Source of the DNA: Phycisphaera sp.
Lineage (GTDB): Bacteria > Planctomycetota > Phycisphaerae > Phycisphaerales > UBA1924
Assembly: GCA_020639255.1 (NCBI GenBank)
Contig: JACKGZ010000004.1
Location: 310,001-374,000, forward strand
Reading direction: 5' to 3'
DNA: 64,000 nucleotides
This document shows, piece after piece, positions 18,950 through 28,044 of the stretch (position 1 is its first letter; every line of letters starts with the position of its first letter). Position numbers and translations under genes: made by a program. The notes under the pieces are model-generated. The model was given only the letters and a program-made list of their open reading frames with translations. It did no database searches and was not told the DNA's origin.

Positions 18950-20944
18950 ATGCTCAAGTTTCTGCGGAAGTACAACAAGTGGATCCTCGTCGTTGGCGGC
19001 GTGCTGCTCATGGTGGCGTTCCTGGCGCCGCAGGCGATCCAGCAGATGCCACGTCTCCGCGACCCGGTGATGGCCGAGTACAACGGCCAATCGGTCAAGG
19101 CGAGCAAGCTCGAACAGGCCGACGCAGAGCTGCGCGCGGTCAACGCTTTGGGCGGCACGGGCGCACTCGCGGATCTGCTCCTGCAACTCACAGCGCCCTC
19201 GGGCGAGCGGTACATGGAGTGGTACATGCTCACCCGCGAAGCCGAGGACGCTGGGTTCATCGGATCCGATCAGGACGGCCGGCAGTTCTACCCGCAGATT
19301 GCGCAGGAACTGGCGATGCTGCAAGCTCGTGAGGTCGCTCGCCAGAATGGTTTGCCCGAATCCTTCGCGGCCCAGCTGGCTCCTCAATACGCAGAAGCCT
19401 GGCTCAACCGCATCATCGGCAGCGAGAACGGAGCCGCCAGCGCGGGGCGATTCCGAACCATCGACGAGCTGCACAAGGCGGTCGCCAAGCTGCGAGGCGT
19501 GCTCCGCATGCGGGCGGCGTACAGCACCATGGGACGTCTCTCCACCTCACGCGCATCGCGCTCGGGCGTCAACATTTTCAACGGCGCGACGGTCGATTAT
19601 GTCGTGATCCCGTCGGAGCGGTTCATCGATTCGGTGCCCGAACCAACCGAGGAAGCCATCCAGGCTCACTTTGAGAAGTACAAGGACAGCATCCCGAGCG
19701 AGACGGAGTACGGGATCGGCTACCGCCAGCCGCAGCGGGTAAAGCTCGAGTGGATCGCCATCGAACGCGAGCCGATCGAGAACGCGATCACGATCGACGC
19801 GGTCGAGGCGAGCAAGTACCACCAGCTCAACAAAGATAAGTACCCCGCGAGCTTCAGCGAGGCCCGGAACGAGATCATCGCGGAGCTCAAGCGTCAGAAG
19901 GCGCAGCAGATCATCAGCCAGGCCGAGAACGCTGTCCGATCGGAGATGCTCCGCGCCACCCGGACACTCGAGCGGCGTGACGGCTATGTCGATCTGCCCG
20001 CGAACTGGGCCGACAATCGCCCGTCACTCGAATCGATCGCGCAGCACGTCGTCGAGCAGATCAAAGAAGCCAACGACGGGCTGACGATCCCACTGCCCTC
20101 GATCACGATCCGCAATGCGGAGTGGCTCGATCAGGTGGAAGTGAACGCGCTCCCCGGCTTTGGCGGCGCCAACCTCCGCGTGGGCAGCGTCGAAGCGCCA
20201 GCGGTCGTTGCGGTGTTCAGCGTCCGCGAGCTCAACCCGAACCCCAACCTGCCGATCCAGGTCGGGCTGCTCGCCAGCGAATTCCCGCTCGTCGGCAACG
20301 ACGGCACACGGTACTTCTTCCGCGTGCTCGACGCTCGCAAGGAATCAGCTCCAGAAACGCTCGATGAGGTGCGCGACGAAGTCGTAGCGGACATCAAACG
20401 AATCGAGGCCTACGACCGTGTCGTGGGTGAACTCGGCGGCTACACCGAGGTCGCGATCAACGCGGGCCTTGAGGACGTTGTCGAATCGGTCAACGCGGGC
20501 CTGCCCCCCGAGGACGAGGTGACGGTCGGCGAAACGCCCGAGCGTGTTTCGATCCGTGAGAAGGTGACCCTCATCAGCCGCGTCGGCCAGTCGACGCCGC
20601 CCGTCTTCCGCGATGAGGACGTGCTGAAAGCCGCATTCGACGTCTCAAAGCCCTTGGACCCGACAAAGAAGATCGAGGACATCCCGCTGCCCGAGCGGAC
20701 GTTCTCGGTGCCGGCGCCGAAGTCGCTCGCGGTGGTGGTCGGCCGGATCTCGGGTCTCGAACCCCTGACTCGTGAGGACTTTGCGATGGGGTACAACCAG
20801 TACTCTTCGATCATCACGCAGCTCGAGGTCAACAAGCTCGAAACCGTCGAGAACCCGTTCAGCTATGAGAACCTCAAGAAGCGTCACAACTGGGTGGACA
20901 AAGACCCGCGACGCCGGGGCAACAGCGAGGACGACGAGGGCTGA
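18950..20944 (+). CDS. PpiD/SurA-like membrane-anchored periplasmic protein
   Basis: This 664-residue protein has a short basic N-terminus and a single signal-anchor (WILVVGGVLLMVAFLAP, residues 11-27) followed by a long periplasmic part. That layout, the NGQSVKASKLEQ segment typical of SurA N-terminal regions, and IGYRQPQRVKLEWI resemble the PpiD-type chaperones found in planctomycetes. I could not find a convincing parvulin catalytic motif, so it may act as a chaperone rather than a prolyl isomerase. Several long charged helices follow the anchor. A terminator lies downstream. Confidence 0.65.
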   Translation: MLKFLRKYNKWILVVGGVLLMVAFLAPQAIQQMPRLRDPVMAEYNGQSVKASKLEQADAELRAVNALGGTGALADLLLQLTAPSGERYMEWYMLTREAEDAGFIGSDQDGRQFYPQIAQELAMLQAREVARQNGLPESFAAQLAPQYAEAWLNRIIGSENGAASAGRFRTIDELHKAVAKLRGVLRMRAAYSTMGRLSTSRASRSGVNIFNGATVDYVVIPSERFIDSVPEPTEEAIQAHFEKYKDSIPSETEYGIGYRQPQRVKLEWIAIEREPIENAITIDAVEASKYHQLNKDKYPASFSEARNEIIAELKRQKAQQIISQAENAVRSEMLRATRTLERRDGYVDLPANWADNRPSLESIAQHVVEQIKEANDGLTIPLPSITIRNAEWLDQVEVNALPGFGGANLRVGSVEAPAVVAVFSVRELNPNPNLPIQVGLLASEFPLVGNDGTRYFFRVLDARKESAPETLDEVRDEVVADIKRIEAYDRVVGELGGYTEVAINAGLEDVVESVNAGLPPEDEVTVGETPERVSIREKVTLISRVGQSTPPVFRDEDVLKAAFDVSKPLDPTKKIEDIPLPERTFSVPAPKSLAVVVGRISGLEPLTREDFAMGYNQYSSIITQLEVNKLETVENPFSYENLKKRHNWVDKDPRRRGNSEDDEG

Positions 20945-20981
20945 GCCATTTTCTGCTCAGCATAGCGAAGAACGTTTGCTA

Positions 20982-21014
20982 CAAGCCCCTCGCGACAGTG
21001 AGGGGCTTGTTGTT
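20982..21014 (+). terminator. intrinsic terminator between convergent genes
   Basis: A perfect 10-bp stem (CAAGCCCCTC with GAGGGGCTTG) with an 8-base loop is followed by TTGTTT. It sits between the PpiD-like gene and the convergent MATE gene and may serve both strands. Confidence 0.8.
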
Positions 21015-21021
21015 TCGCGGA

Positions 21022-22668
21022 TCAGACTTTGACCTTGGCCCAGCCGCCGTGCAGGAATCGAGCCGCGAAGAGCGCGCCGCGAAGGAAGAGTTCGAGGCAG
21101 AGCCCGAGCCAGAGGCCGCCGAGCGTGCCCGTCACACCATCGATGTGCGGGAACGGGTTCTCGAAGATCACACGTTTGATCTCTTCGCCTTCGGGCGAGA
21201 TGACGGTCTTGTAGATGTCGACACCGCTGAGCGCGTACGCGAGCGGCAATCGCATGAGGTATGTCGAGATCCAGGTGATCCACATCACAAACGTGACGTC
21301 GCCCGCGCCGCGGAGAGCCGAGCGGATGACGAGCGCGATACCGAAGGGGATCTGCACGACGCCGCAGATGACCAGCAGCCGCGGGACAAGCTCGAGGTGC
21401 GCCGGCTGTGCGGTGAACCGCCCGATGATCCAGTGCGGGAAGAGGATGAACGCGGCCCCCATGAGCCCCATGATGCCCGCGCCGATGAGTGTGCACCGGA
21501 TGATCGCGGTGCGTGCTCGCGCGGTGCTGCCCGCGCCGAGGTACTGACCCGCGAGCGTCGCGGCGGCCATGCCCATCGAGAACCCGGGCAGGAAGCTGAA
21601 CGCCTCGATCCGGATACCCCAGATGTGCGCACCGAACACGCCGTCGCCCGAGCCGCCAGCCTGGCGATCGGCAACCGCGAGCCAACCGACGAACATGACC
21701 ACAAAGAAGTTGCCCACCCACATGCCCAGGCTCTCGGCGAAGTTCGGCGCCCCGAGGCGGAGCAATCGCTTGAGTGTGACAGCATGCGGCTTCAGCCAGC
21801 GCCTCTTGAGCTTGACGCCCGAGCGTCCTCGGATGAGGAACAATGTGATCATCATCGCCCCGACCGCGTGCGCGACGAGCGTGCCATAAGCAATGCCCCG
21901 GATACCCATGTCAAAGCCGGGAACGGGCGGGACGATCTGATTCGTGATGAGCTGACCGGCGTCGTCGAGCCGGCTCGTCTGGATTGGAACGCCCGCCAGA
22001 ACGAAGCTGACGATCATGTTGACGACGTTGCAGAGCGCCATCGCCACGAGCGGGCGGTAGGAGTCGCCCGCGCCGCGGAGGCACGCGATGCCGGCGAAGA
22101 GCACCGAACTCAGCGGCACGCCCATCGCCACGATGCGGAGATAGCCGATGAAAGAAGTGCGAGCTTCATCCGCAAGACTGACTTTATCAGCGATCGTTGG
22201 CGCTACCGCCGCGATAAAGCCGCCGACAAGAACGCCTGAGAAGATCGCCACGAGGTACGTCTGCCCCACCGCCGCGTTGGCGACCGACAGCCGGTGCTTG
22301 CCGACGGACCGGCTGACGAGCGCGGTCGCGCCGGTCGCCAGCGCCATGGCGATCAGCCCGATGAACCAGACGAAATACGAAGCCACCCCGATCGCGTCGG
22401 TCGCGGCTTCGGAGATCTGCGAGGCGAGCATGGTGTCGGTGAGGCCGACGAGCGAGTTGAGGTAGCTCTCAAGAAGGATGGGCCAGGCGAGCACCCAGAT
22501 GGCCTTGTTCATCGAGAGGCCCTTGAGGCGTCCACGCGTGAGGCGGCCGTCGTCGGTCAGGAGCTGTCGCTCGCCCGCTTTGACGGGTGCGCAGTTCTCC
22601 TGGGACGGATCGAGCGTCTGGGCGTCGATCGTCAGATCCTGCTCGTCATGTCGCGGCTTGTGGGTCAC
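21022..22668 (-). CDS. MATE family multidrug/metabolite efflux transporter
   Basis: This protein of about 548 residues has some twelve membrane segments arranged as two similar halves, the plan of MATE antiporters that export cationic compounds against Na+ or H+. Family features are AWPILLESYLNSLVGLTDTMLAS at the first helix (short core LTDTMLAS), ALATGATALVSRSVGK, and FAGIACLRGAGDS with its second-half counterpart RSALRGAGDV. The start is uncertain: GTG at 22668 has TACCAT nine bases upstream, while an ATG at 22737 would add 23 residues. The extended basic N-terminus is unusual. It is convergent with the PpiD-like gene. Confidence 0.85.
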   Translation of the reverse strand: MTHKPRHDEQDLTIDAQTLDPSQENCAPVKAGERQLLTDDGRLTRGRLKGLSMNKAIWVLAWPILLESYLNSLVGLTDTMLASQISEAATDAIGVASYFVWFIGLIAMALATGATALVSRSVGKHRLSVANAAVGQTYLVAIFSGVLVGGFIAAVAPTIADKVSLADEARTSFIGYLRIVAMGVPLSSVLFAGIACLRGAGDSYRPLVAMALCNVVNMIVSFVLAGVPIQTSRLDDAGQLITNQIVPPVPGFDMGIRGIAYGTLVAHAVGAMMITLFLIRGRSGVKLKRRWLKPHAVTLKRLLRLGAPNFAESLGMWVGNFFVVMFVGWLAVADRQAGGSGDGVFGAHIWGIRIEAFSFLPGFSMGMAAATLAGQYLGAGSTARARTAIIRCTLIGAGIMGLMGAAFILFPHWIIGRFTAQPAHLELVPRLLVICGVVQIPFGIALVIRSALRGAGDVTFVMWITWISTYLMRLPLAYALSGVDIYKTVISPEGEEIKRVIFENPFPHIDGVTGTLGGLWLGLCLELFLRGALFAARFLHGGWAKVKV

Positions 22669-22880
22669 GGGAGGGCGATGGTACGTCGCCCGGGCGTGCC
22701 CGACGCGGGTGGGGACAGCTATTGGACCTCGCTGCATTCAGGGAGGCCCCAATCGAGATCGTTCTGTCCGCAGCGGGTTCCCGACACTCGTTTATCGAGT
22801 CCATTACTCCGGTCGACGACAAGGCAGCGGTCTGGGGCAAGCAATCGGGTTCCCAAGTCGCCGCCAGGAGTCACGACCCC

Positions 22881-23708
22881 ATGGACCAGCAGCAGCCGAA
22901 CAGCTCCAAGAAGAAGCCCGGGATGTCGGGGCTTGCGATCGCGACCACTGTTTGTCTCGTGATCCTTGGGGCGGGATCTCGCTACGTGACCAATATGAAG
23001 ATGAGCAGCGCCTCCGCGGAGACCGATCAGGTCCGGGAGCTTTCGCAGGATCTGGACGCATTGCAGCAGAAGGCTATCTACGACAGCTATTCTGACCCGG
23101 ATGCGATGGCGAACTACCAGACGCAGCACACCGAGAGTCTCAGGAAGTTCCGGGAGGAAAACCCGGACGACGACTCGATCGAAGCTTTCATGGTGGACTT
23201 CGTCCTTGCTTCGAACGAAACCGCTCCGGACACCTCGGTCATCGAAACCGAGGTCGAGCGCATCCTTGATTTTTCGACGATCCAGACCAGGGGTGATCTC
23301 TTTGAGCGAGCCAACAGCCTGCGCCAACTCGATGGATTGGTCGTCGAGATGATCGAGTGGATCCGCGAGCTGCCGAATGACTTTGAGTCACAGCTTCAGG
23401 AATCCGATTTCTCGGCCAAGAAACAGCGACAGGCCAAGTACGTCTTCGAGGTCGGATTCAACATGCCCGCACGCGTCAAGATCCAGGAACTGGACCGACG
23501 CATACTCCGTGTCGTGAATCAGATGCTCGAAGTTCTGAGCAACTCATGGGGCCGGTGGACATATGACACCGAATCGGGCCTGCTGCTCTTCGATGATGAT
23601 GCAGAGCTTTCGGCCATGAATAAGCTCTTCGACGCCTTTGATGATCTGGCGCAAGAGCAGCATGCGGTTCAGCTTCGGATGATGACCGAATCGCAACGCC
23701 GGCGATAA
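22881..23708 (+). CDS. hypothetical membrane-anchored protein
   Basis: I do not recognise this 275-residue protein. It has one hydrophobic segment (about residues 17-36) after a Lys-rich cytoplasmic start, then a largely alpha-helical, acidic periplasmic domain with heptad-like stretches, suggesting coiled coil. The ATG follows AGGAG at nine bases. It ends two bases before the convergent B12-GTPase stop. No cysteines or catalytic motif stand out. Confidence 0.55.
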   Translation: MDQQQPNSSKKKPGMSGLAIATTVCLVILGAGSRYVTNMKMSSASAETDQVRELSQDLDALQQKAIYDSYSDPDAMANYQTQHTESLRKFREENPDDDSIEAFMVDFVLASNETAPDTSVIETEVERILDFSTIQTRGDLFERANSLRQLDGLVVEMIEWIRELPNDFESQLQESDFSAKKQRQAKYVFEVGFNMPARVKIQELDRRILRVVNQMLEVLSNSWGRWTYDTESGLLLFDDDAELSAMNKLFDAFDDLAQEQHAVQLRMMTESQRRR

Positions 23709-23710
23709 CG

Positions 23711-24865
23711 CTAACCCAGCACCTTCTCCAACAGCTCGGGCACGCCCTGGCCTCGGGTGGCGACGGTCTCAAGGATCGCTCGCTTGCCGGCGATCTCCCG
23801 GAGATCGCGCACCAGCTCGTTCTCACCCGGGTGGTCGGCCTTGTTGCAGACGAACAGGTCCGCGATCTCGAGGATGCCGGCCTTGTCCATCTGAACGGCG
23901 TCACCCATGCCCGGCGTCAGGACGACAGCCGTCATGTCAACATGGTCGCGGATGCGCGTCTCGTTCTGGCCCGCGCCGACGGTCTCGACGAAGACCGTGT
24001 CGTACGCGTCGTTGCCCGATGCGGCTCCGCCGATGAGTTCGATGATCTCGTCGAGCGAGCGGTAGTCCTCGCCACGGATCGCCAGCGAGCGGTAGAAGAC
24101 GTCCTCACCGAGCGCGTTGAAGTCAACGCGGAGGCGGTCACCGAGCAGCGCGCCGCCCGTGATCGGGCTCATGGGGTCGAAGGCGACGACGGCGCAGCGG
24201 CCCAGCGACGGGTTCTCTTTGGCGCGGCGGGAGTGCTCGCCTGCCAGCTGCGCGACGAGCGTGCTCTTGCCAGCGCCGGGCGAGCCGGTGATGCCGATGA
24301 CGCGCTTCGGGCGGCGCTTGTTCGCGCCATCGCGGACCTGCTTGCCCTCGTGGGCGAAGGTGATGTCGCGGGCGAGCTGGGCCGAGGGCGAGGCGACGTC
24401 GATCGTGGGCTTGAGTGTGTGGACGGTTTCCTTGACGGCTTCGACGATGTCGAGCAGGCCGATGCCCGTGGTGAAGCACTTGGCGACGCCGGCTTCGAGG
24501 AGCTTTGGGATGTCGTTCTGGGGCAGGATGCCGCCCATGTGAACGGGGATGCCGGGCCTTCCGACTTTCGTCAGCGACTCGATGAGCCTCGGGCCGAGGG
24601 CGAGGTGGGAGTTGCTCATCATGCTGGCGGCGATGACGTCGACATCCTCATCTCGCGCGGAGATCGCCAGGCTCATGGGAGTCTGCCAGAGGCCCGAGTA
24701 GATGACGTGGATGCCCGAGTCGCGGAGAGCGCGGGCGATGACCTTGACGCCCCGGTCGTGGCCGTCGAGGCCCATTTTGCCGAGCAGTACGCGGGGGCGA
24801 TGGTCGAGGCCCTCGCAACGGTCCTTGCGCTCGAATTCGGTGGTCGCTTCGGTCGTCGTACGCAT
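23711..24865 (-). CDS. cobalamin-binding domain fused to MeaB-type GTPase
   Basis: This 384-residue protein joins two parts. Residues 22-155 are the B12-binding domain of acyl-CoA mutases: KMGLDGHDRG with D34-x-H36-x2-G39, the cobalamin-ligand loop, then GG at 111-112. Residues 188-384 are a MeaB/ArgK GTPase: Walker A GSPGAGKS (194-201), DPMSPITGGALLGDR, VETVGAGQNE (E294) and NKAD (341-344). MeaB loads and protects mutase cobalamin. In IcmF the same two domains precede a mutase domain; here that domain is absent and is probably supplied by the gene at 30911. The C-terminal dimerisation arm of free-standing MeaB appears to be missing. TGTATAC lies about 40 bases upstream, as it does ahead of the mutase gene. 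Confidence 0.85.
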   Translation of the reverse strand: MRTTTEATTEFERKDRCEGLDHRPRVLLGKMGLDGHDRGVKVIARALRDSGIHVIYSGLWQTPMSLAISARDEDVDVIAASMMSNSHLALGPRLIESLTKVGRPGIPVHMGGILPQNDIPKLLEAGVAKCFTTGIGLLDIVEAVKETVHTLKPTIDVASPSAQLARDITFAHEGKQVRDGANKRRPKRVIGITGSPGAGKSTLVAQLAGEHSRRAKENPSLGRCAVVAFDPMSPITGGALLGDRLRVDFNALGEDVFYRSLAIRGEDYRSLDEIIELIGGAASGNDAYDTVFVETVGAGQNETRIRDHVDMTAVVLTPGMGDAVQMDKAGILEIADLFVCNKADHPGENELVRDLREIAGKRAILETVATRGQGVPELLEKVLG

Positions 24866-24971
24866 GCAAAGTCCCCGTGAATGTCCGCCGATCGGCGTGA
24901 CGGGATTGTATACAGCCGCGAGCAGCGTTGGCGACTCGCATACCCTACCGCAGCCCGATGAGGAGTTCCAA

Positions 24972-25799
24972 ATGAAGCTGCTGCGACCGGTCCTTCAACT
25001 CATGCTTCTCTGCACAACATTGGCCCTGCTCGGCGGCTGGGGCCGCGACGGGCACGCGATCATCGCGCAGATCGCATGGGAACAGCTCAGTGGCGAAGCC
25101 AAGGCCGAGATCGAAAAGCTGCTGGGCGAATCGAGCCTGCCAGAGATCGCCAGCTGGGCGGATGTTGTCCGGCGCGAGCCGGCGTACGAGTGGTCGGCGC
25201 CGCTGCACTACGTCAACATGCCGCCCGACGCCGCCGACTACGACCCCGATCGCGACTGCCCCCCCGAGGGGAACGTCGTCAGCGCGATCGACCGGTTCGC
25301 GGCCGAACTCAAGGACCGCACGCTCCCCGCCAAGCAGCGCGGCGAGGCGCTCATGTTCCTCGTGCACTTCGTGGGCGATCTGCACCAGCCCCTCCACGGC
25401 GGGCGCGCCGAGGACCGCGGGGGCAACAGCATCCAGCTCACGTTCTACGACAAGGACATGAACCTGCACGCGGTCTGGGACTACGGCATCCTCGAGGCCG
25501 ACGCCAACGACCCCTGGCCCGTACGGGGCGAGCGTCTGCTCGGCGAGATCACCGACATGGACCGCGTCGCCTGGCTCGCCGACACGCACGTGAGCGACCT
25601 GAGCGCCACGGCCGGGCGTTGGGCTGTGGAGTCGCACATCCTGGCGGAGAAGTACTGCTACTGCGTCGAACCCGGCTCGTCGATCGGCGAGGCGTACGCC
25701 AAGGCATCCGCGCCGATCGCGGAGCTGCGGCTCAAGCAGGCGGGCATCCGCCTCGCCGCGATCCTCGAAGACTGCCTCGGGCCGGGCAGCGCCGATTGA
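24972..25799 (+). CDS. secreted S1/P1-family nuclease
   Basis: This is a zinc nuclease of the S1/P1 family, which degrades single-stranded nucleic acids outside the cytoplasm. A signal peptide (residues 1-22) is followed by W23, which must become the mature N-terminus because its amino group binds zinc. All nine trinuclear-zinc ligands can be placed with family spacing: W23, H28, D64, H79, H132, D136, H142, H166 and D170. The core is LVHFVGDLHQPLHGG. GAGGAG precedes the ATG at a good distance. Its stop codon abuts the stop of the convergent exporter gene. Confidence 0.92.
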   Translation: MKLLRPVLQLMLLCTTLALLGGWGRDGHAIIAQIAWEQLSGEAKAEIEKLLGESSLPEIASWADVVRREPAYEWSAPLHYVNMPPDAADYDPDRDCPPEGNVVSAIDRFAAELKDRTLPAKQRGEALMFLVHFVGDLHQPLHGGRAEDRGGNSIQLTFYDKDMNLHAVWDYGILEADANDPWPVRGERLLGEITDMDRVAWLADTHVSDLSATAGRWAVESHILAEKYCYCVEPGSSIGEAYAKASAPIAELRLKQAGIRLAAILEDCLGPGSAD

Positions 25800-27053
25800 T
25801 CAGAGCGCCCGCCTCGGCGGCACAGCGACGTTCGACAGCAGGAATCCAACCACGAGCGACATCGCGATCAGGATCGTGGTGAAGGCGGTCTCGAGCCCGC
25901 TGACGGCATCGTGCGCGAGGAACGACGAGATGCTGCGGAAGCTGAGGCTCCCGGGCACGAGCAACATGACACCGACCATCGCCGGCACGGCCGCGGGCCT
26001 GCGTGCGACGCGGCTGTAGATGTTCGCATACAGCCCCATCGCCGCCGCCCCGACGCACGCGCCCAATTCCGGGCCGAGCTGGTCGTGCCCGTAGCTGGCG
26101 CCGAAGAACGCAATCAAACCGGAGAGCACGATCGCGGGGATGTCCTTCGGCCGGGCGCGGAAGAGCACCGAGAGCGCCACACCCGAAATCATGATCGCCA
26201 GATAGAGCGTCCACCCGGGGAGCGAGCTGAACTGCTGCTCGCCACTCGCGGGCGGGAGCGCGATCTCAGCGAGCTTGGTCCCCAGCCCAACGCCAAACCC
26301 GATCGAGACGAGCACGGTGAGCGCCGACATCAGGCGCGCCGTGCCGGCGACGAGGTTGCGGGTTGCCAGCTCGTTCACCGCCATCGTGAGCGTGAGCCCC
26401 GGGAAGAAGACCACGAGCCCCGCGATCGTCAGGATCTCGGGCGAGACATTGGACGTGAATCGTGACGCCGCGATCGCACCGAAGGAGATGACGAAGCCAC
26501 AGAGAAAGTCGATGAGCCGCGCAAAGTCGCGTCGGTGCGCGGCAAAGAGACCGAGCAGCCCGATCATGAGCCCGGCGATGCCCGCGCCGAGGATCTCGTT
26601 GACACCACCCCCAAAGAACCGGCCCGCGCAGCCCGATGCGACGGCCAGGCAAAAGATGGTCAGCACCGGGCCGTAGCGGTCGGGTGTGGCGATTGCGGCA
26701 TCGATGCGGCGCGTGCCCTCGCCCGGGTCGATCTTCTTCTCGGCGACGTCGACGAGGATCTCATCGAGCTGGACGAGCCGTTCGAGGTGCACCTCGCCCG
26801 GGTGGACGCGGATGAGCGAGGTCTGGGGCCGACCGGGCGGGACGCGGAGCGCCGCGAAGACCGCGGTGGGCATGGCGAAGAACTGCCCCTCTATGCCGAG
26901 GCGATCGGAAACTGTTTCGAGCGCATCCTCCATGCGGTGCGCAGGCGTGCCGTAGGTGCCTAGCGCGTGCGCCATCGTGGTGACGAAGGTCGCCGCGTCC
27001 GAGTCGGGCAGGCCCGGGCCGTCGGTCTTGAATGTCTCGATCGGGGGTGTCAC
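25800..27053 (-). CDS. ThrE-type threonine/serine exporter family protein
   Basis: This 417-residue protein resembles the ThrE family, inner-membrane exporters of threonine and serine. The N-terminal soluble half has the family pattern HALGTYGTPAHRMEDAL, FFAMPTAVFAAL, and LDEILVDVAEKKIDPGEG. About ten membrane segments follow, including FFGGGVNEI, VVFFPGLTLTMAVNELATRN and MLLVPGSLSFRS, which is a signature of the second half. It combines both modules in one chain, unlike the split YjjP/YjjB pairs. The substrate is inferred from the family only. Confidence 0.82.
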   Translation of the reverse strand: MTPPIETFKTDGPGLPDSDAATFVTTMAHALGTYGTPAHRMEDALETVSDRLGIEGQFFAMPTAVFAALRVPPGRPQTSLIRVHPGEVHLERLVQLDEILVDVAEKKIDPGEGTRRIDAAIATPDRYGPVLTIFCLAVASGCAGRFFGGGVNEILGAGIAGLMIGLLGLFAAHRRDFARLIDFLCGFVISFGAIAASRFTSNVSPEILTIAGLVVFFPGLTLTMAVNELATRNLVAGTARLMSALTVLVSIGFGVGLGTKLAEIALPPASGEQQFSSLPGWTLYLAIMISGVALSVLFRARPKDIPAIVLSGLIAFFGASYGHDQLGPELGACVGAAAMGLYANIYSRVARRPAAVPAMVGVMLLVPGSLSFRSISSFLAHDAVSGLETAFTTILIAMSLVVGFLLSNVAVPPRRAL

Positions 27054-27061
27054 ACCGAAGA

Positions 27062-27949
27062 CTAGCCGGCGCCGGGCGCGGTCGTGTCGATCACCCGGCA
27101 GACTTTACGCTGCCACTCGGTCAGGAACGACCAGAGCCTGCGCACCTTGGCAGCGTGCGCCCAGCGGTCGTTCGTTTCGAGGATGAACATCCCGGCACGC
27201 ACCACGCCCTCGCGGACGCTGCGGACTTGGCGCACCTCGACGGAGAACGTCATCGAACCCTCTGCATCACCCGGCAGTGAGAACCGCAGCCAGCCGCGGT
27301 CGAAAAGTTTGAGCTGGTTGAGTCGACACTTGTTGAGGTTCATCCCGAGCCCGACGTCCGACGCGTCGATCATCTGCCCTTCCCAGTCGGCGACGCGCGT
27401 CGGCGGCAGTAAGAATCCGTTGGCATCCTCACCGCCCTTGTACGCATCGCACACGCCGTCGCCCTGAGCGGTCTGACCGTTCTGAATGAACATCTGCTCG
27501 ACATCCGGCGGCACCTCGTGCCAGAACTCGACGCGGATCGGATCGCGCAGGGCCGCGACCTGGATGCGGTAGACATTGCGACGTTGCCCCTCGGTGATGT
27601 CCGTCGGCAGCTTCAGATCGATCGCGGGCACAATCGTCGAGCGATTCAGATGGATGGGCTTCTGCGCAGAGACGACCTTCGAGAAGAACTCGAAGAGCCT
27701 GTTGTGGAAGCGAAAGAAACCGACAACCGGCGTCTGCTTGGCAAACTTGGCCATCTTGCCGATGATCTGGACCTCCTCGATCATGAGGACGCCCGATTCG
27801 ATCTCGATCATCCGCCCGCGCGCGAATGGTTCCTCACCCACGAGGTCGGCCTGCACGATCTCCAGCGGCGCGTTCCGCGCGCACGCCGCGTGCAGCGCCT
27901 CGATCGGCGTGATGCCGCCACCTTCTGTGTGTGCCTGTCCGTCTGGCAA
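27062..27949 (-). CDS. YcgR-like PilZ domain protein (c-di-GMP receptor)
   Basis: This 295-residue protein has the two-part plan of YcgR flagellar brakes: an N-terminal beta-rich domain (residues 15-115) and a PilZ domain. The PilZ cyclic-di-GMP motifs are R124-x3-R128 in QRRNVYRI and D195-x-S197-x2-G200 in DASDVGLG. Proteins of this kind bind c-di-GMP and modulate flagellar motors or secretion. An insertion of about 25 residues between the two motifs (around GEDANGFLLPP) is longer than usual. No flagellar genes are nearby, so the target is unknown. Confidence 0.72.
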   Translation of the reverse strand: MPDGQAHTEGGGITPIEALHAACARNAPLEIVQADLVGEEPFARGRMIEIESGVLMIEEVQIIGKMAKFAKQTPVVGFFRFHNRLFEFFSKVVSAQKPIHLNRSTIVPAIDLKLPTDITEGQRRNVYRIQVAALRDPIRVEFWHEVPPDVEQMFIQNGQTAQGDGVCDAYKGGEDANGFLLPPTRVADWEGQMIDASDVGLGMNLNKCRLNQLKLFDRGWLRFSLPGDAEGSMTFSVEVRQVRSVREGVVRAGMFILETNDRWAHAAKVRRLWSFLTEWQRKVCRVIDTTAPGAG

Positions 27950-28044
27950 GCCCGATCGCCCTCCGGGTAGTCCCGAAACGGGTATCGGCAGCCCGCATGA
28001 CGCCCTTGACCAAACCGGACCGATAACTCGGAACTCTGGCGGGA

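Noticed and set aside
20998..22239. A 413-codon plus-strand frame opposite the MATE gene
   Set aside because: It is an Asp/Glu/Arg-rich shadow frame of the membrane protein, as expected in GC-rich DNA.
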